From: JBCCCJ01 sp039029315
GTDB taxonomy: Bacteria > Bacteroidota > Bacteroidia > J057
Direction: 5' to 3'
Length of the DNA stretch: 64,000 bases
Assembly (NCBI GenBank): GCA_039029315.1
Contig: JBCCGK010000014.1
Coordinates: forward strand, 62,001-126,000
This document shows positions 10,701-21,200 of the stretch, piece by piece (positions within the stretch are counted from its first letter, which is position 1; each line of letters starts with the position of its first letter). The notes below the pieces were generated by a model. That model had not been told where the DNA came from. It ran no database searches and was given only the letters and a program-made list of their open reading frames with translations. Made by a program: the position numbers and the translations under genes.

Positions 10701-10804
10701 TTGCTTTCAGCTTGTTCAATCGCGGCAAGAGAAGTGGAGGAAATGGCGAAGGAAGTGCTAACAAAAAATATAGACCCGAATAAAAAAAAATAATAAACTC
10801 GCAT
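7763..10804 (-). CDS. TPR-CHAT caspase-like protein, signal peptide and C-terminal membrane anchor (CHAT1)
   Basis: About 1013 residues from the chosen ATG at 10804, which places the MRVYYFFLFG signal peptide at the N-terminus; an in-frame start ten codons upstream (10834) is possible. Residues ~30-500 are TPR-like helical repeats. The C-terminal third is a CHAT domain (caspase/separase-like clan CD peptidase). Its catalytic dyad appears intact: His in HLAMHGF (codon 8309-8311) and Cys in LSACHSG (codon 8174-8176). Further family motifs are PDGLLNYLPFDIL and ANFVLVGD. A hydrophobic segment (FLLLGIFLLIRLGYVG) near the C-terminus predicts a membrane anchor with the protease on the periplasmic side. 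It is monocistronic, convergent with the RHS B1 gene and divergent from the RHS A2 gene. The substrate is unknown. It is the most divergent of the four CHAT paralogues here. Confidence 0.9.
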   Translation of the reverse strand: MRVYYFFLFGSIFFVSTSFAISSTSLAAIEQAESKAFEFHKVFQRDSAAFWYRKAGDLLAAEQQWDRAISHYLNTCSLYQIDKEIDSMLSLIAYSQSLMHQHLAPTNLLVGKSHFGLFTHYLYSGELKKMRFHARKAREIYDQHIDTLNHDLYLHLAMLTSNLEEYEDALAYCHTVLELSENLPDYEAGNLRLGAYQILNDIHQKKGNQTELIETLEQQKPLIQSQNRPHLESYWANTMAMVYTQRGDWQRALRYYRRGLSGRLKYMNMASVFNQMGQNDSAFHYLQLTLNSQPNTGYRYEASDFEGKLFQLASSIHVHLGNKEIAETYFFKAEQWYNTHEFPMSLATLYNFWAGYQIELNNMNKANEYVTAALDIFKTFEVTLHTELANTYSLLGQIAEQKGKENEAIHYYDKGIEAISISTLSGALPEPDAVIHPVIYLDLLHRQLICCLGVPAQNHVDLLRSLHICQTALAVSKSILKSNRDQHSKEYWAEQIAIICESGMEACYRMYQETGSNSFVYHAFQLAEASKSILLQQSVQREYALEFANIPDSLTKREEKLTSDLNFYWQAYQNKRIDTDTDSLTLAYYKYQVETFSEDLHLFYDYLEQEYPTYVKLASYSPDTDLPSLQKKLTRERSGLLEYYWGNEVIYQIVIAPAHMQFNKISFSSAQEQQLNQILDYLHSETILLPTFDLSASLNQCYAWFLAPALEHMSGISRLIIIPDGLLNYLPFDILKFEDQKGKKAYVIEEYAISYANSASLLLQERQQATPSIPFAGFGPAYDGFLHLPYNQEEIKLIGQLEKGKIFLGKQASKAAFLTEGPKSNILHLAMHGFHDPNSPLQSHLLFSSDTSENQQLYAYELYNMKLSANLVVLSACHSGYGSFVKGEGVQSMARAFQYAGCPSTVMSLWETRDVVGKELMPLFYEYLAKGYPKDIALQKAKLDFLETSPDHLTDPRLWANFVLVGDVGETKRRSDILKAWHVFLLLGIFLLIRLGYVGYNGQGNHQLAERIT

Positions 10805-11231
10805 AGAATCAATGAATTGGTTGTACGTAATCATTGATGTGGAAGAGCAGGAGTGCGTAAACAGTCCTTTAGGACTGCAAGAATATCTGTCCTCAGCTAA
10901 AAAGTGGCAAAGGATCGATTCAATCCCTTGTTTCTGCCGACAACAATAAATTCGAAAAAATCTTTTGCCAGCTGATTAGTTCATGGGAGTTGAGGGAACC
11001 AATGATATCAAAGCCGGCTCTCTACAGCACCCAGAATACCATGTTTTTTTATTCACTCCATGAACCAATAACAATCATGAACCCTAGCTAAGCACAATTG
11101 TATGCTTCTTCCCAAACAAGATTTGCTCTACAAGCAACTTGACTGTTGCTGATCTTGGCGGATGAACATACCCCTCTGACCTCCACAGTCAGACCTTATC
11201 ACTTTTTTTCATTATAACCCGCTTACCAAAT
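10805..11231. promoter_or_regulatory. Divergent intergenic region between CHAT1 and RHS A2
   Basis: These 427 bases separate the divergent starts of CHAT1 and RHS A2, so both promoters should lie here. I could not fix either one. A short perfect dyad (CAGTCCT/AGGACTG, arms 10862-10868 and 10871-10877) sits about 60 bases upstream of the CHAT1 start. A looser inverted repeat (GTTCATGGGAGT near 10979, ACTCCATGAAC near 11055) lies in the middle. No ORF of interest was seen. Confidence 0.4.
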
Positions 11232-14200
11232 ATGAAAACCAATTTCCTACTGGGAAAAGGACTTCCTATGTACTTTTTCCTCCTGCTGCTGCTCAGTAGC
11301 ACTTCGTCGAGGGTATGGTCCCAAGCTTCCCCTCCAGAAACAGATATTGATCAACTTGTTCAGGTCCCGCTTTCTCCTGAAGCAGGAGCCTTTGCCAAAT
11401 ATGGCAGTGTTCCTGTGTCGATGTATACAGGAACGCCCCAGATTTCTGTTCCATTAGGGAGCATTTCCGGGCGAGAAATGAATGTGCCGATCTCCCTTAC
11501 TTATGATGCTTCCGGCGTCAAGGTGGATGAATTGGCCAGCTTTGCTGGCTTGAAATGGAACCTGAATGTGGGGGGAGCAATCACTCGCCGAGTCCTGGGG
11601 ATTCCCGATGGCTATGGTGCTGGGACGCACAGGATTTTTGATCCTGAGATGATTCAGTTTTTAACCGAAGTCGATGATGAAAATATGATTGCAGGAACCG
11701 GCTATCCCTTGGATCGGATTCACCGCTTCTATGCAGTTGAAGATTTTCTTGGAAAACTGGATACAGATCCTCAACCTGACATTTTTTCTTTCAGTGTAAA
11801 TGGAATGGCTGGAACGATTTACATTCATTATGATTACGATTTTGTAAATAATGTTGACAATACGACCGCCTATTGTTTGGAAAATCCTAATCTATTGGTA
11901 GAAGTTACTCTATCTCCATCGGGAAATCCTGTGAACTTTCTAACAGGTTGGACCATAACTGCTGAAGATGGAACCAAGTATCGATTTGATCAACAAGAGG
12001 TTACTATCCATGGTACAGAGGATAATGATTTCCAGAATCATACATTTGAATACACCTCTGCCTGGTATGTATCGGATATCATCTCTCCAAGTGGGAAAGA
12101 CTATGTGAAATTCAATTATACAACTGATTTACCGTGGCTCAATCAACAAGATTTGGATTACCGGGTAGCGTCTGATCGAACCATTACGTTTAACCACGGC
12201 GCGACTTCGAACGGTCCTGGTTGTTTGGAAGGAGACTTAGGAGAAAATGCCGAAAATCATAGTCAATATCTGATGCGGCAATCATATCTCACCTCAATAG
12301 AGATTAATGGTCGGATGAGAGCTGCATTTGATTATGATGGAATGCCAGACAGAAAGAACATTGGAATCAATGATCGAGCGGATCTAAATGGTCGAAAAAG
12401 AATCAAAGAAATCAATTTCTACGACGTTACAGGAAATGGTTTGCTGAACACTGTTGAATTCGAACATAGTTATTTCGGATTTGCTGGGGATCCTGAAAAT
12501 TTGCCTTCATCAACCCAAGAACAGGAAGTTCGCCTTAAACTGGATGCAGTTCGAATCCTTGGCAATGTTCCCTCGGCCACCCAACAATTTCTACAGGAAT
12601 ATTCATTTGAATATATAGATCCAGATAATCTTCCTAGCCGATTTTTCAAAGGCGTTGATTTTTGGGGATATAACAATGGGGCTATAAACAATACCAGTTT
12701 GATTCCAAGACTCCCAGAAATAACTATGTCTGACGGAACAGTATTAGACGGAGCGAATCGTAATCCTTCCTTCGCCCACACGCAGATAGGAACCTTGAAG
12801 AAAATCAATTATCCGACAGGTGGTCATACTGAATTTTCCTACCAACTTCATAGTGCTCCTCCAACAGGGAATCTGGTTTATGAGGAGGTAGCAGAAGAGA
12901 TTTTAGAATTGACTGGAGGGACATCAACAACAAATGAATATAACTATGATGCTGAATACCTTGGTCTGCCAACTGGCCCTGATTTTCCCATAGGTGAAGA
13001 TGATGCTTTTTCATTTAAGGATACAGATAAACCAGCGAAACTTCTCGTAGAAGTTATAGGCACACCCTCGAGTTTTCCTGCTAATACAGGGGGGCAATAT
13101 ATCATCGTATACAAAAGCGGAACTGGGATTTGCACAACAAATGGGCCATTTACTTCCTGCCAATATGGGATTGAGCGAGATTTTGCTGAATTGAATACTG
13201 GGACGCTAAGTAGTGATCAGGAAATCATGATATTTGATGATCCGGCAATCCATGGACCATCCTGGGAGATTGGAATGGGATCTTGGGATGAAGCTGGGTA
13301 TAGGGTATTGGTATTGAACCGGGATCCGGCTGTCACGGTCCGTGTAAGTTTTGTCAAAACAGTACCTACTTTTCAGACTTCCATACAAACAGTTGGTGGA
13401 CTTCGAACCTATAAAGTTGTTGATAGAAGTGATCCAACCACAGATGCGCTGACGCGATATTATTATTACAACAATTTGAAGTCCGTAGTAGATGCCGGTA
13501 CCTCGATCACGCCAGCCTTATTTACAGGGAACTATACTGCTTCTTCTGTTGTACATCAGCCCTTGGCTTTTCATGATTTTTCTGTTTTCCAACAGTGTTC
13601 TTCTAATGGACAGGCCCGCATTGAATGTACCTCAGTGAATCGCTATTCTTCTAACCAAATCCAGGCTGTAGGACCCCATATCGCCTATTCTACTGTAACA
13701 GAAGTGCAGTATAGTGATGCTTTGGGGATGAACGGTTTTACTGTAAATCAATACTTCAATGAACAAGAGTTTCATAGAGATGCTCCATTGCCAGCGAAGA
13801 AATTGAAAAATGGCAACTTGCAGAAAAATAAAATTTACGACAATGCCGGAACATTGTTAGAAGAAACAGAGACCTTTATGAGTCTGCGAGGAGTGAATCC
13901 AGTCCCTAGTACAGGTATTATCAAATCTACTCCAGGGATGGTTCTATATTCGCCAGGAAACATTAGTTTTCAGGGGATTAGATATACAACTACAAATTCT
14001 TTAGGCGAATACTATTTTGCTTTTGTGGAATGGTGTGATCAAAATGGATTGACAGCTCTTCCTCAGGTCTGTGCTTTGCCTACGACCAGTTGTGTACCAG
14101 GGACATTTTCAAAGCATACACCACTCATTTATTACAATTCTAGCCTGTGGCTTCGAACGGATTCGACGATCCGAACACAGTATTTTGAGGGAATCCCTGT

Positions 14201-15245
14201 TCGTACCGAGACGCATTTCCGTTATGATGAGTTCATACACAGACAAGTAACCGAGCAATTTACCTTTGGGAGTGATGGGACAGAGGAACGGACTAAGGTC
14301 TTTTATCCAGATGATATGTCTTTTATTCCTGGCACATATAGCCCACAAGAAGAAAGTGCAATTGCCTTATTGAGTAAAAGCAATGGATTCTTTCATCGGA
14401 TTTCTCAACCAATTTGGACAGAAACCTATACAAATGGAGTGAGAACCTCTATCCAAAAAGCAACTTTTGTAGATCTTAGAGCTACACAGTCAGGGCCAAT
14501 GGGCTTTCTAAATGTGTTGCCCAAATCGATTGCTACATCAAATGGAAACGTGAATTTGCTTGAAGAAGTCTCTGTCTTTCATGTGTATGATGTAGAGGGA
14601 AATCCATTGGATGTATCCAGAGGGCGTGGGCCACATATCGCATACCTTTGGGGACAGAATGCTTCTATCCCGATTGCCAAAGTTGCCAATGCTCAAGTTG
14701 GGGAAATTGCTTACACCAGTTTTGAAGGAGATGATGCTGGAAATTGGTCTGTGACCGTTAATAATACAAATCCTCCTAGCCCGCCTACTCCTACTTTTCT
14801 GCCAGGTTTGACTGGACAATACGCCCGTGATTTGACGAATATTTCAGCTACTGCTGAGATCACACTTCCGACAGGCCTATCTGAAAGAACCTATACCGTT
14901 TCCTATTGGAAACAAGGAGGGCCAGCTTCTGTATCAGGGACTGCGCCTGTATATGAAGAGCAACAAGGTGCCTGGACATATTATGAGCACGAAGTGGCGG
15001 TTACTACCTCTTCTTTCTCTGTGGCTGTCACAGGAACAGGTCTGTTGGACGAACTTCGCTTATATCCTACAGATGCCCTGATGACGACCTATTGCTTTGA
15101 TGAGGCTTCTCGACTCATCACAACAACTGATGCCAATAGTAGAGCTACTCACTATCAGTATGATGGCCAAAATCGACTGGAGGAAGTCCGGGATTTTAAT
15201 AATCATCTCCGGCAACAAGTAGAATACAAACTTTTTAATCAATAG
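11232..15245 (+). CDS. Secreted RHS/YD-repeat 'A' protein of toxin cassette 2
   Basis: 1337 residues, ATG start. A Sec signal peptide ends near residue 31 (LLLLLSSTSSRVWSQ). The N-terminal region (SPEAGAFAKYGSVPVSMYTG, VPISLTYDASGVKVDE, SFAGLKWNLNVGGAITR) is the SpvB-like start common to Bacteroidota proteins encoded just ahead of DUF6443/RHS toxins (family knowledge). A beta-rich central region follows. Then come the WGQNASIPIA motif, an AYTSFEG...GNW beta-sandwich module near residue 1159, and a terminal YD repeat. It lacks the RHS core and any effector tip. It is 38 bases upstream of the B2 gene on the same strand, so co-expression is likely. It shows what the missing N-terminus of the window's first gene should look like. 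Confidence 0.88.
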   Translation: MKTNFLLGKGLPMYFFLLLLLSSTSSRVWSQASPPETDIDQLVQVPLSPEAGAFAKYGSVPVSMYTGTPQISVPLGSISGREMNVPISLTYDASGVKVDELASFAGLKWNLNVGGAITRRVLGIPDGYGAGTHRIFDPEMIQFLTEVDDENMIAGTGYPLDRIHRFYAVEDFLGKLDTDPQPDIFSFSVNGMAGTIYIHYDYDFVNNVDNTTAYCLENPNLLVEVTLSPSGNPVNFLTGWTITAEDGTKYRFDQQEVTIHGTEDNDFQNHTFEYTSAWYVSDIISPSGKDYVKFNYTTDLPWLNQQDLDYRVASDRTITFNHGATSNGPGCLEGDLGENAENHSQYLMRQSYLTSIEINGRMRAAFDYDGMPDRKNIGINDRADLNGRKRIKEINFYDVTGNGLLNTVEFEHSYFGFAGDPENLPSSTQEQEVRLKLDAVRILGNVPSATQQFLQEYSFEYIDPDNLPSRFFKGVDFWGYNNGAINNTSLIPRLPEITMSDGTVLDGANRNPSFAHTQIGTLKKINYPTGGHTEFSYQLHSAPPTGNLVYEEVAEEILELTGGTSTTNEYNYDAEYLGLPTGPDFPIGEDDAFSFKDTDKPAKLLVEVIGTPSSFPANTGGQYIIVYKSGTGICTTNGPFTSCQYGIERDFAELNTGTLSSDQEIMIFDDPAIHGPSWEIGMGSWDEAGYRVLVLNRDPAVTVRVSFVKTVPTFQTSIQTVGGLRTYKVVDRSDPTTDALTRYYYYNNLKSVVDAGTSITPALFTGNYTASSVVHQPLAFHDFSVFQQCSSNGQARIECTSVNRYSSNQIQAVGPHIAYSTVTEVQYSDALGMNGFTVNQYFNEQEFHRDAPLPAKKLKNGNLQKNKIYDNAGTLLEETETFMSLRGVNPVPSTGIIKSTPGMVLYSPGNISFQGIRYTTTNSLGEYYFAFVEWCDQNGLTALPQVCALPTTSCVPGTFSKHTPLIYYNSSLWLRTDSTIRTQYFEGIPVRTETHFRYDEFIHRQVTEQFTFGSDGTEERTKVFYPDDMSFIPGTYSPQEESAIALLSKSNGFFHRISQPIWTETYTNGVRTSIQKATFVDLRATQSGPMGFLNVLPKSIATSNGNVNLLEEVSVFHVYDVEGNPLDVSRGRGPHIAYLWGQNASIPIAKVANAQVGEIAYTSFEGDDAGNWSVTVNNTNPPSPPTPTFLPGLTGQYARDLTNISATAEITLPTGLSERTYTVSYWKQGGPASVSGTAPVYEEQQGAWTYYEHEVAVTTSSFSVAVTGTGLLDELRLYPTDALMTTYCFDEASRLITTTDANSRATHYQYDGQNRLEEVRDFNNHLRQQVEYKLFNQ

Positions 15246-15283
15246 TAGACACAACCTTCACATAAAATAATACAACAACTGTT

Positions 15284-18200
15284 ATGAATTGTTTAAAACA
15301 TAACTGTACCAGATACCCCTATGCCCGATTGTTTCTATTTGGGTGGCTATTCAGCCTGTGGGGAATGGCAGGACTCTATGCCCAGACCTGTTTTTTAGAA
15401 TCGGGTGGGGAAGTGGTGATCGAGGCTGAAAATTACAGCGCTCAACAAACAGGCAGCGGCAATGCTTCTGGCAGCAGTTGGACGTCTATCAGTGATGGAG
15501 CCAGCTCTGGAGGAACAGCTTTGCAGGCCACTCCCAATACAGGTGTCTATACAGGTCTCAACCTAAATGGGCCTCGTTTGGACTATGAGGTCTATTTTAG
15601 TACACCTGGAACATATGAAGTCTGGGTCAGAGCACAGGGAGGAAGCAGTACTGATGATTCCTTTCATGCTGGGATAGATGGTCAGGGCTTGACCAATCTC
15701 TCTGGATGGGGATTGAATGTAAATGGCCCCTGGGGCTGGACTCGCTGGGCCAATGCTGGTGATCCTGTCACATTCACTGTCTCCAATGCCGGACAACATA
15801 CCTTCAACCTGTGGATGCGAGAAGATGGCGTAGAGATTGACAAAATTGTGTTGACTTCTATCGGCACCTATCCCAGCGGAACAGGGCCTGCTGTCAGCAG
15901 CACAGGCAGCTGCGGAAGCGGTGGCAGTGGTGGCGGAGGAGGTGGAGGGAATTCCACTCCACCCGCCGGACAAAAAGTCCTCTTCGTGGTCGGGAATCCT
16001 TCTCTCAACGCTTCAGACCTAGCCTTCAAAGACATGCTCGAGACAGATTTGGGTTATGAAGTAACAGTCGCCAATGATGATGGCATCAGCGAAAGTGCCT
16101 CTGATGGCCATGACCTGATTCTGATCTCCTCGACTGTCAATTCTGGGAAAGTTGGCAATACCTTCAATAATACCCCCATTCCACTTGGGACCTGGGAACG
16201 TGGCCTCTTTGACAATTTGGGCATCGTAGCCTCCAATGCCCAAAACCAAACCGATTATGGCTTGTCAGCTGGCGGCTCGATAGACTTTATCAACCCATCC
16301 GATGGGATGTCAGGCGGCGCAAGCGGCAATGTGCAGATGTTCAACAGCTCCACAGATATGGCTTGGGCCATCCCCAATGCCAATGCCACCATCATTGCCA
16401 TGAAGCCTGGTCAATCTGAGGTGCATTATTTTCGCTATGATGCAGGCGTGCAGATGTATGATGGAAAAATCGCCCCTGCGACCCGCTTCATCCTTCCACT
16501 GTCCAATAATGCAGCCGTCAATCTTACTTCTCTTGGACTCGATTTACTAAAAGAAGGGATTGAGTTTATCCTGCCTCCTTTTGAGCCCTTTATCCCACAA
16601 TTGGAGGGGCCTGTTTGTTTTTTGCAGGAACCTAATTCAGATCAGAATTTCACAGGCATCACCCTCGCTGACGGCAGCAGTGTGGTGATCGGTACTTCTA
16701 ATGCAAGCCCTCGGGTACACCATCAGTATCAGCATATCCTGGGTGCTAGCAATAGCTACTTTACTATCGATACCATCAAGGGAGCCCCACATGATACAGT
16801 GATTTGCCGGGTTCTCAATGTGCCAGGTTCTTCCCCTAATTATCAATTCGTGGATTGCCAGACCATCGATTTGAGTCAATATACCATCACCTCAACCACT
16901 TCTCAGGTGATCCGTGATTATGACATCATTGCCTCGCGGATCGCAGCTGATGGGACGGTATTGTGGAGCAAGACGTTTGGATCTTTTGGATTTGACTGGT
17001 TTTCTTCCAATCTGGGAACCAATCTCACAGTCGGTTCTGATGGAAATTTGTTGATGGCGATGAGCCGTTCTGCTGTCTATACACAGCCACTTCGTCCACT
17101 GCTTGTCAAAGTGGATGTGGCCACAGGAGATGTGATTTGGAGTAAGTATGATACTTCCTTGATGGGAGATGACCGAATCAAGAGCCTATTCAAAACCTCT
17201 GACGATCATCTGATCACAACAGGGCCCTCCTTTGCAGGAGTATGGAATTGCCACCTTCAGAAGCTGGATGAAAATACTGGATTTGTCACAGGCAAATTCT
17301 ATCAAGTACCAGGAGCCTCAGGCTTACAAACTCGTGGGGATCAGGTGTTGGAAGGAGGAGATGGGAGTTATTTGCTCAATGCCAATCATTATACATCGAC
17401 CTACAGCAACTATACAAGTCTTCTGATCAATACAGCTAATGATGGGAATACGGTCAATTGGGCCAAACAAATCACGCATAGCAATCCTGCTTTTCTGGAT
17501 CAGTGCAAGATGGCTTTCAGTCATGTCCAGGCACATCCTGAGGGAGGGTATGTAGGAATAGGATTTTCAGAATGTGATGTGGCTCAAAAAGAGATGCTCA
17601 TGGCAAGAATCGATGCCGATGGCAATCTGATTTGGATGCAATCCTATGGTCATCCTACGGAGGCACTTGTTGGTCTGAGAGTTGCTGTCCTCGGTGGTGG
17701 AGATCTTGCAGTTGTGGGACATAGCGACAGTGAGAACTTTGTTGCCAGAATCAGCGAAAGCAATGGAGCCTTGGTATGGGCACATGGATTCTCGCCAACA
17801 AGTGAAGGGGTTTCTTTCAGTATTGAAGTCCTGAGCTTTGACAGAATCTTTGTGATTGGCAGGACAATCCATTCAGGAGCAATCGTCTCTCAATTTGGCG
17901 CAGATGGCATGCCAACAACTGCTTATGGCTGTCAAATCAATGATCTCACTCCTCAGCTTGTGATTTCTGATGTACAGGCGGTATTGGCCGATCGTTCTAT
18001 TGGGATCTACAATATGTCTCCCTATCAATACAATCCTGTTCAGATGTTTGAGCACATTGAGGACAAGGGAGTAAGCAATAAAGAGGTTTGTCCCGGATTT
18101 ATTTCTGAGTGCGACAACGCGCCTTTTAAAGCCGCAACCCCAACGCTTGGCACCAACCATATCATCAGCCGAACGCCACGTATCCCTGTGAACAGCATTG

Positions 18201-21200
18201 ATGAAATTCTGACGAACGGCTCAGCGATGGCAAGAGATATGCACGAAACGGTGGCTTATTATAATCGCTTGGGCTGGGAGACTGAAAAAGTATTGGTCAA
18301 CGCATCCCCTAATCTGGATGATATTATCAGCTTTCAAGCCTATGATGGATTGGGCCGAACAACTAGGCAGTATCTTCCTTTCAATGATGCAGGTCCAAAA
18401 GGAAGCCTTCGGCTTGGGACTCCAAATGTAGATAATATTTATTCACCACCCGTAGTAGCGCAGGCCAATTTTTATGACAATGACGTGTATCCACAAATGG
18501 GTGGATTAGATTCTGACAAGGGATTCCCTTTTGCTGAGGTTGATATGGAATTCTCTCCTTTAGGGCGAGTATTTGAACAGGGAGCGCCTGGAAGCTCCTG
18601 GCAATTGGGTGCAGCCACCTCAAAATCAGATTACCTCGCTTGGGATTCTCCTGATATTCCTGCCTCCTTAGAGCTTTTGTATTATGGGGTAAATCCAGAA
18701 TCAGAAGCAAATAAAATTGCTAGTCATTTTCAGGCGGGTGATGTTTATGTCAGTCGGGCAGAAGATGAAAATGGTTCGGTTAGCTTCACTTTTGTGGACA
18801 AACTAGGTCGAACCCTGATGACAAGTGTCATGGTATCCGGGACCGACCCTTTGACTGCTACCTATGCAAGTACCCTGAACCTCTATGACCAATGGGGAAA
18901 TGTGAGGTTCGTCATCCAACCTCAGGGATATGAAGAGTTGAAAACAAACCCGAAGCTTGCTGAAGATATCTTAAACAGATGGGCATTTCAGTATGTGTAT
19001 GATGAGCGTTTGCGTCTGATCGAGAAAAAAGTGCCGGGAGCAGGATGGGTTCATATGGTCTACAATCGTTTGAATCAAATCGTGATGACCCAGGATGCGA
19101 ATCAGCGGGAGTTAAGTGTAAATAATAAACTCCATCCTGAATGGCAATACACCAAGTATGACGGACTTGGTCGTCCTATCATTACTGGAATCTATCAGGC
19201 GACGGATGCAAACCTGGATAGCCGGGAAGAACTTCAGGCCAAAGTTAATGACGAGACGAATTTGTTCGAGTCCCGTAGCAGCAGCGGTATTGATGACTTT
19301 AATGGAACCACTTTTTACGGATATACAAATGTTGCCTTTCCTCCATTGTCTGAGGGGACAGTTCTGTCAATGACCTATTTCGATGACTACGATTATGATT
19401 TTGACGGAACGCCAGATGTCAGTTTTGTCCCAGAGGTGGAATGCCCCAATGCAGAACCTAACTTGCGGACACAAGGAATGATAACAGGCATTCGAACAGG
19501 GGTCCTAGGTTTACAGGAGCAATTCTTATTAACCGCAACCTTTTACGATTCATATGGTCGAGAACTCCAATCACAGGCTGAAAATCTGCTGGGAGGCATA
19601 GATATTTCTACATCCAAGACCAATTTCGTTGGAGAAACCCAAAAGACTATTCGAAGGCATGCAACAACTGCCAATCAGGTCACGATGATCAATCGCTTCT
19701 GCTATGATCATTTTGGACGACTCATCCGAACCACACAGCAAACAGATGAGAATCCAGAAGAAGTCTTGGCTGAATTGAGGTATAATGTCCTTGGACAATT
19801 AGAAGAAAAAGACCTGTTGACCACCTCTGGGACAGCCCTTCAATCTATCGACTATCTCTACAATGTCCGTGGATGGATGACTGACATCAACAAAGTTGAT
19901 CCTGTGGTTCATCCTACACCAGTGTTGGCCGCAGACAATGATCTCTTCAGCATGCGCTTGCATTATAATACTTCTGTAGATGGAACACCAGTATCTAACT
20001 TCAATGGAAGTATTACCGGAGTAGAATGGCAGAATGGATTCCAATCACAGATCAGTTCCAATACCTATACCTATGATCGGATGTATCGCTTGCTTACTGC
20101 CGATTATCAGGTAAAAACCCCTGCTTCTGGTGGATGGACTGATCCTGCTAGTGATTTCAATTCGTCTTATAGCTATGACCTCAATGGCAACTTGATGAGT
20201 CTCACGCGCCAGGGACCCAATGCGCAGAACCTGATCGATGATTTGACCTATAATTATGGCACGATAAAGAGTAATCAATTAGTAAGTGTCACCGATGCTG
20301 CTGTTCCTACGCCAGGTCTTATCGAATTTGTTGATGGCAATAGTGGTACTGACTATGAGTATGATGAGAATGGCAACCTGATCAAAGACCTCAACAAAGG
20401 CAATGAGATGCAATACAATCATCTGAATAAGGTTCGGGAAGTGTCTATCACTTCAGGGCCCGATGATGGTGGAACCCTAACGTATCTCTATGGGGCTGAT
20501 GGGAATAAACTTCGTCAAATCATGGAGAGAGCAGATGGTACGATTGAATCACGAGACTACATTCAAGGCTTTCAATACATCACGAATTCGAACGGAACAC
20601 AATTGGAGTTTATCACTCATACTGAAGGAAGATTGGTCCCGGACGGTTCTGGTGGATATGAGTATCAGGTTCATCTCACAGATCATCAAGGCAATGTGCG
20701 TGCAGTGGTAGGGAGGGATGCAAATGGGGATGCTGACTTATTAGAAACCAAAGATTATTATGCCTTTGGAATGGAGATGGCGACAGAAGGCGCGACAAAT
20801 ACGACACCGCAGAATCGCTTCACCTATAATGGGAAAGAGTTGATCTCGGAATTTGGTATTCGTTGGGCAGATTATGGTGCGCGATGGTATGATGCGAGCA
20901 TCGGTAGATGGAATGGGGTAGATGCCTTTGCTGAAAGATATACTAATAAAAGTCCTTATACCTATGTATTGAACAATCCAATCAGTTTGGTAGATCCAAA
21001 TGGCAAAGAGGTTGTTACATATGATGCAACTGCTGCGATGATCGTCAATGCATTCAACTCTGTGGGAAAGGATGGAAAGGCTACATTTCAGGGTAATTCA
21101 GAACCCTATACTCCAAGCACAACGACAAGTGATCCTTCCTCAGCGCCTGACAAAGAACCAGACGCCGAAGGATATTCTGCTGAATTTTCGGTGGCAGTGG

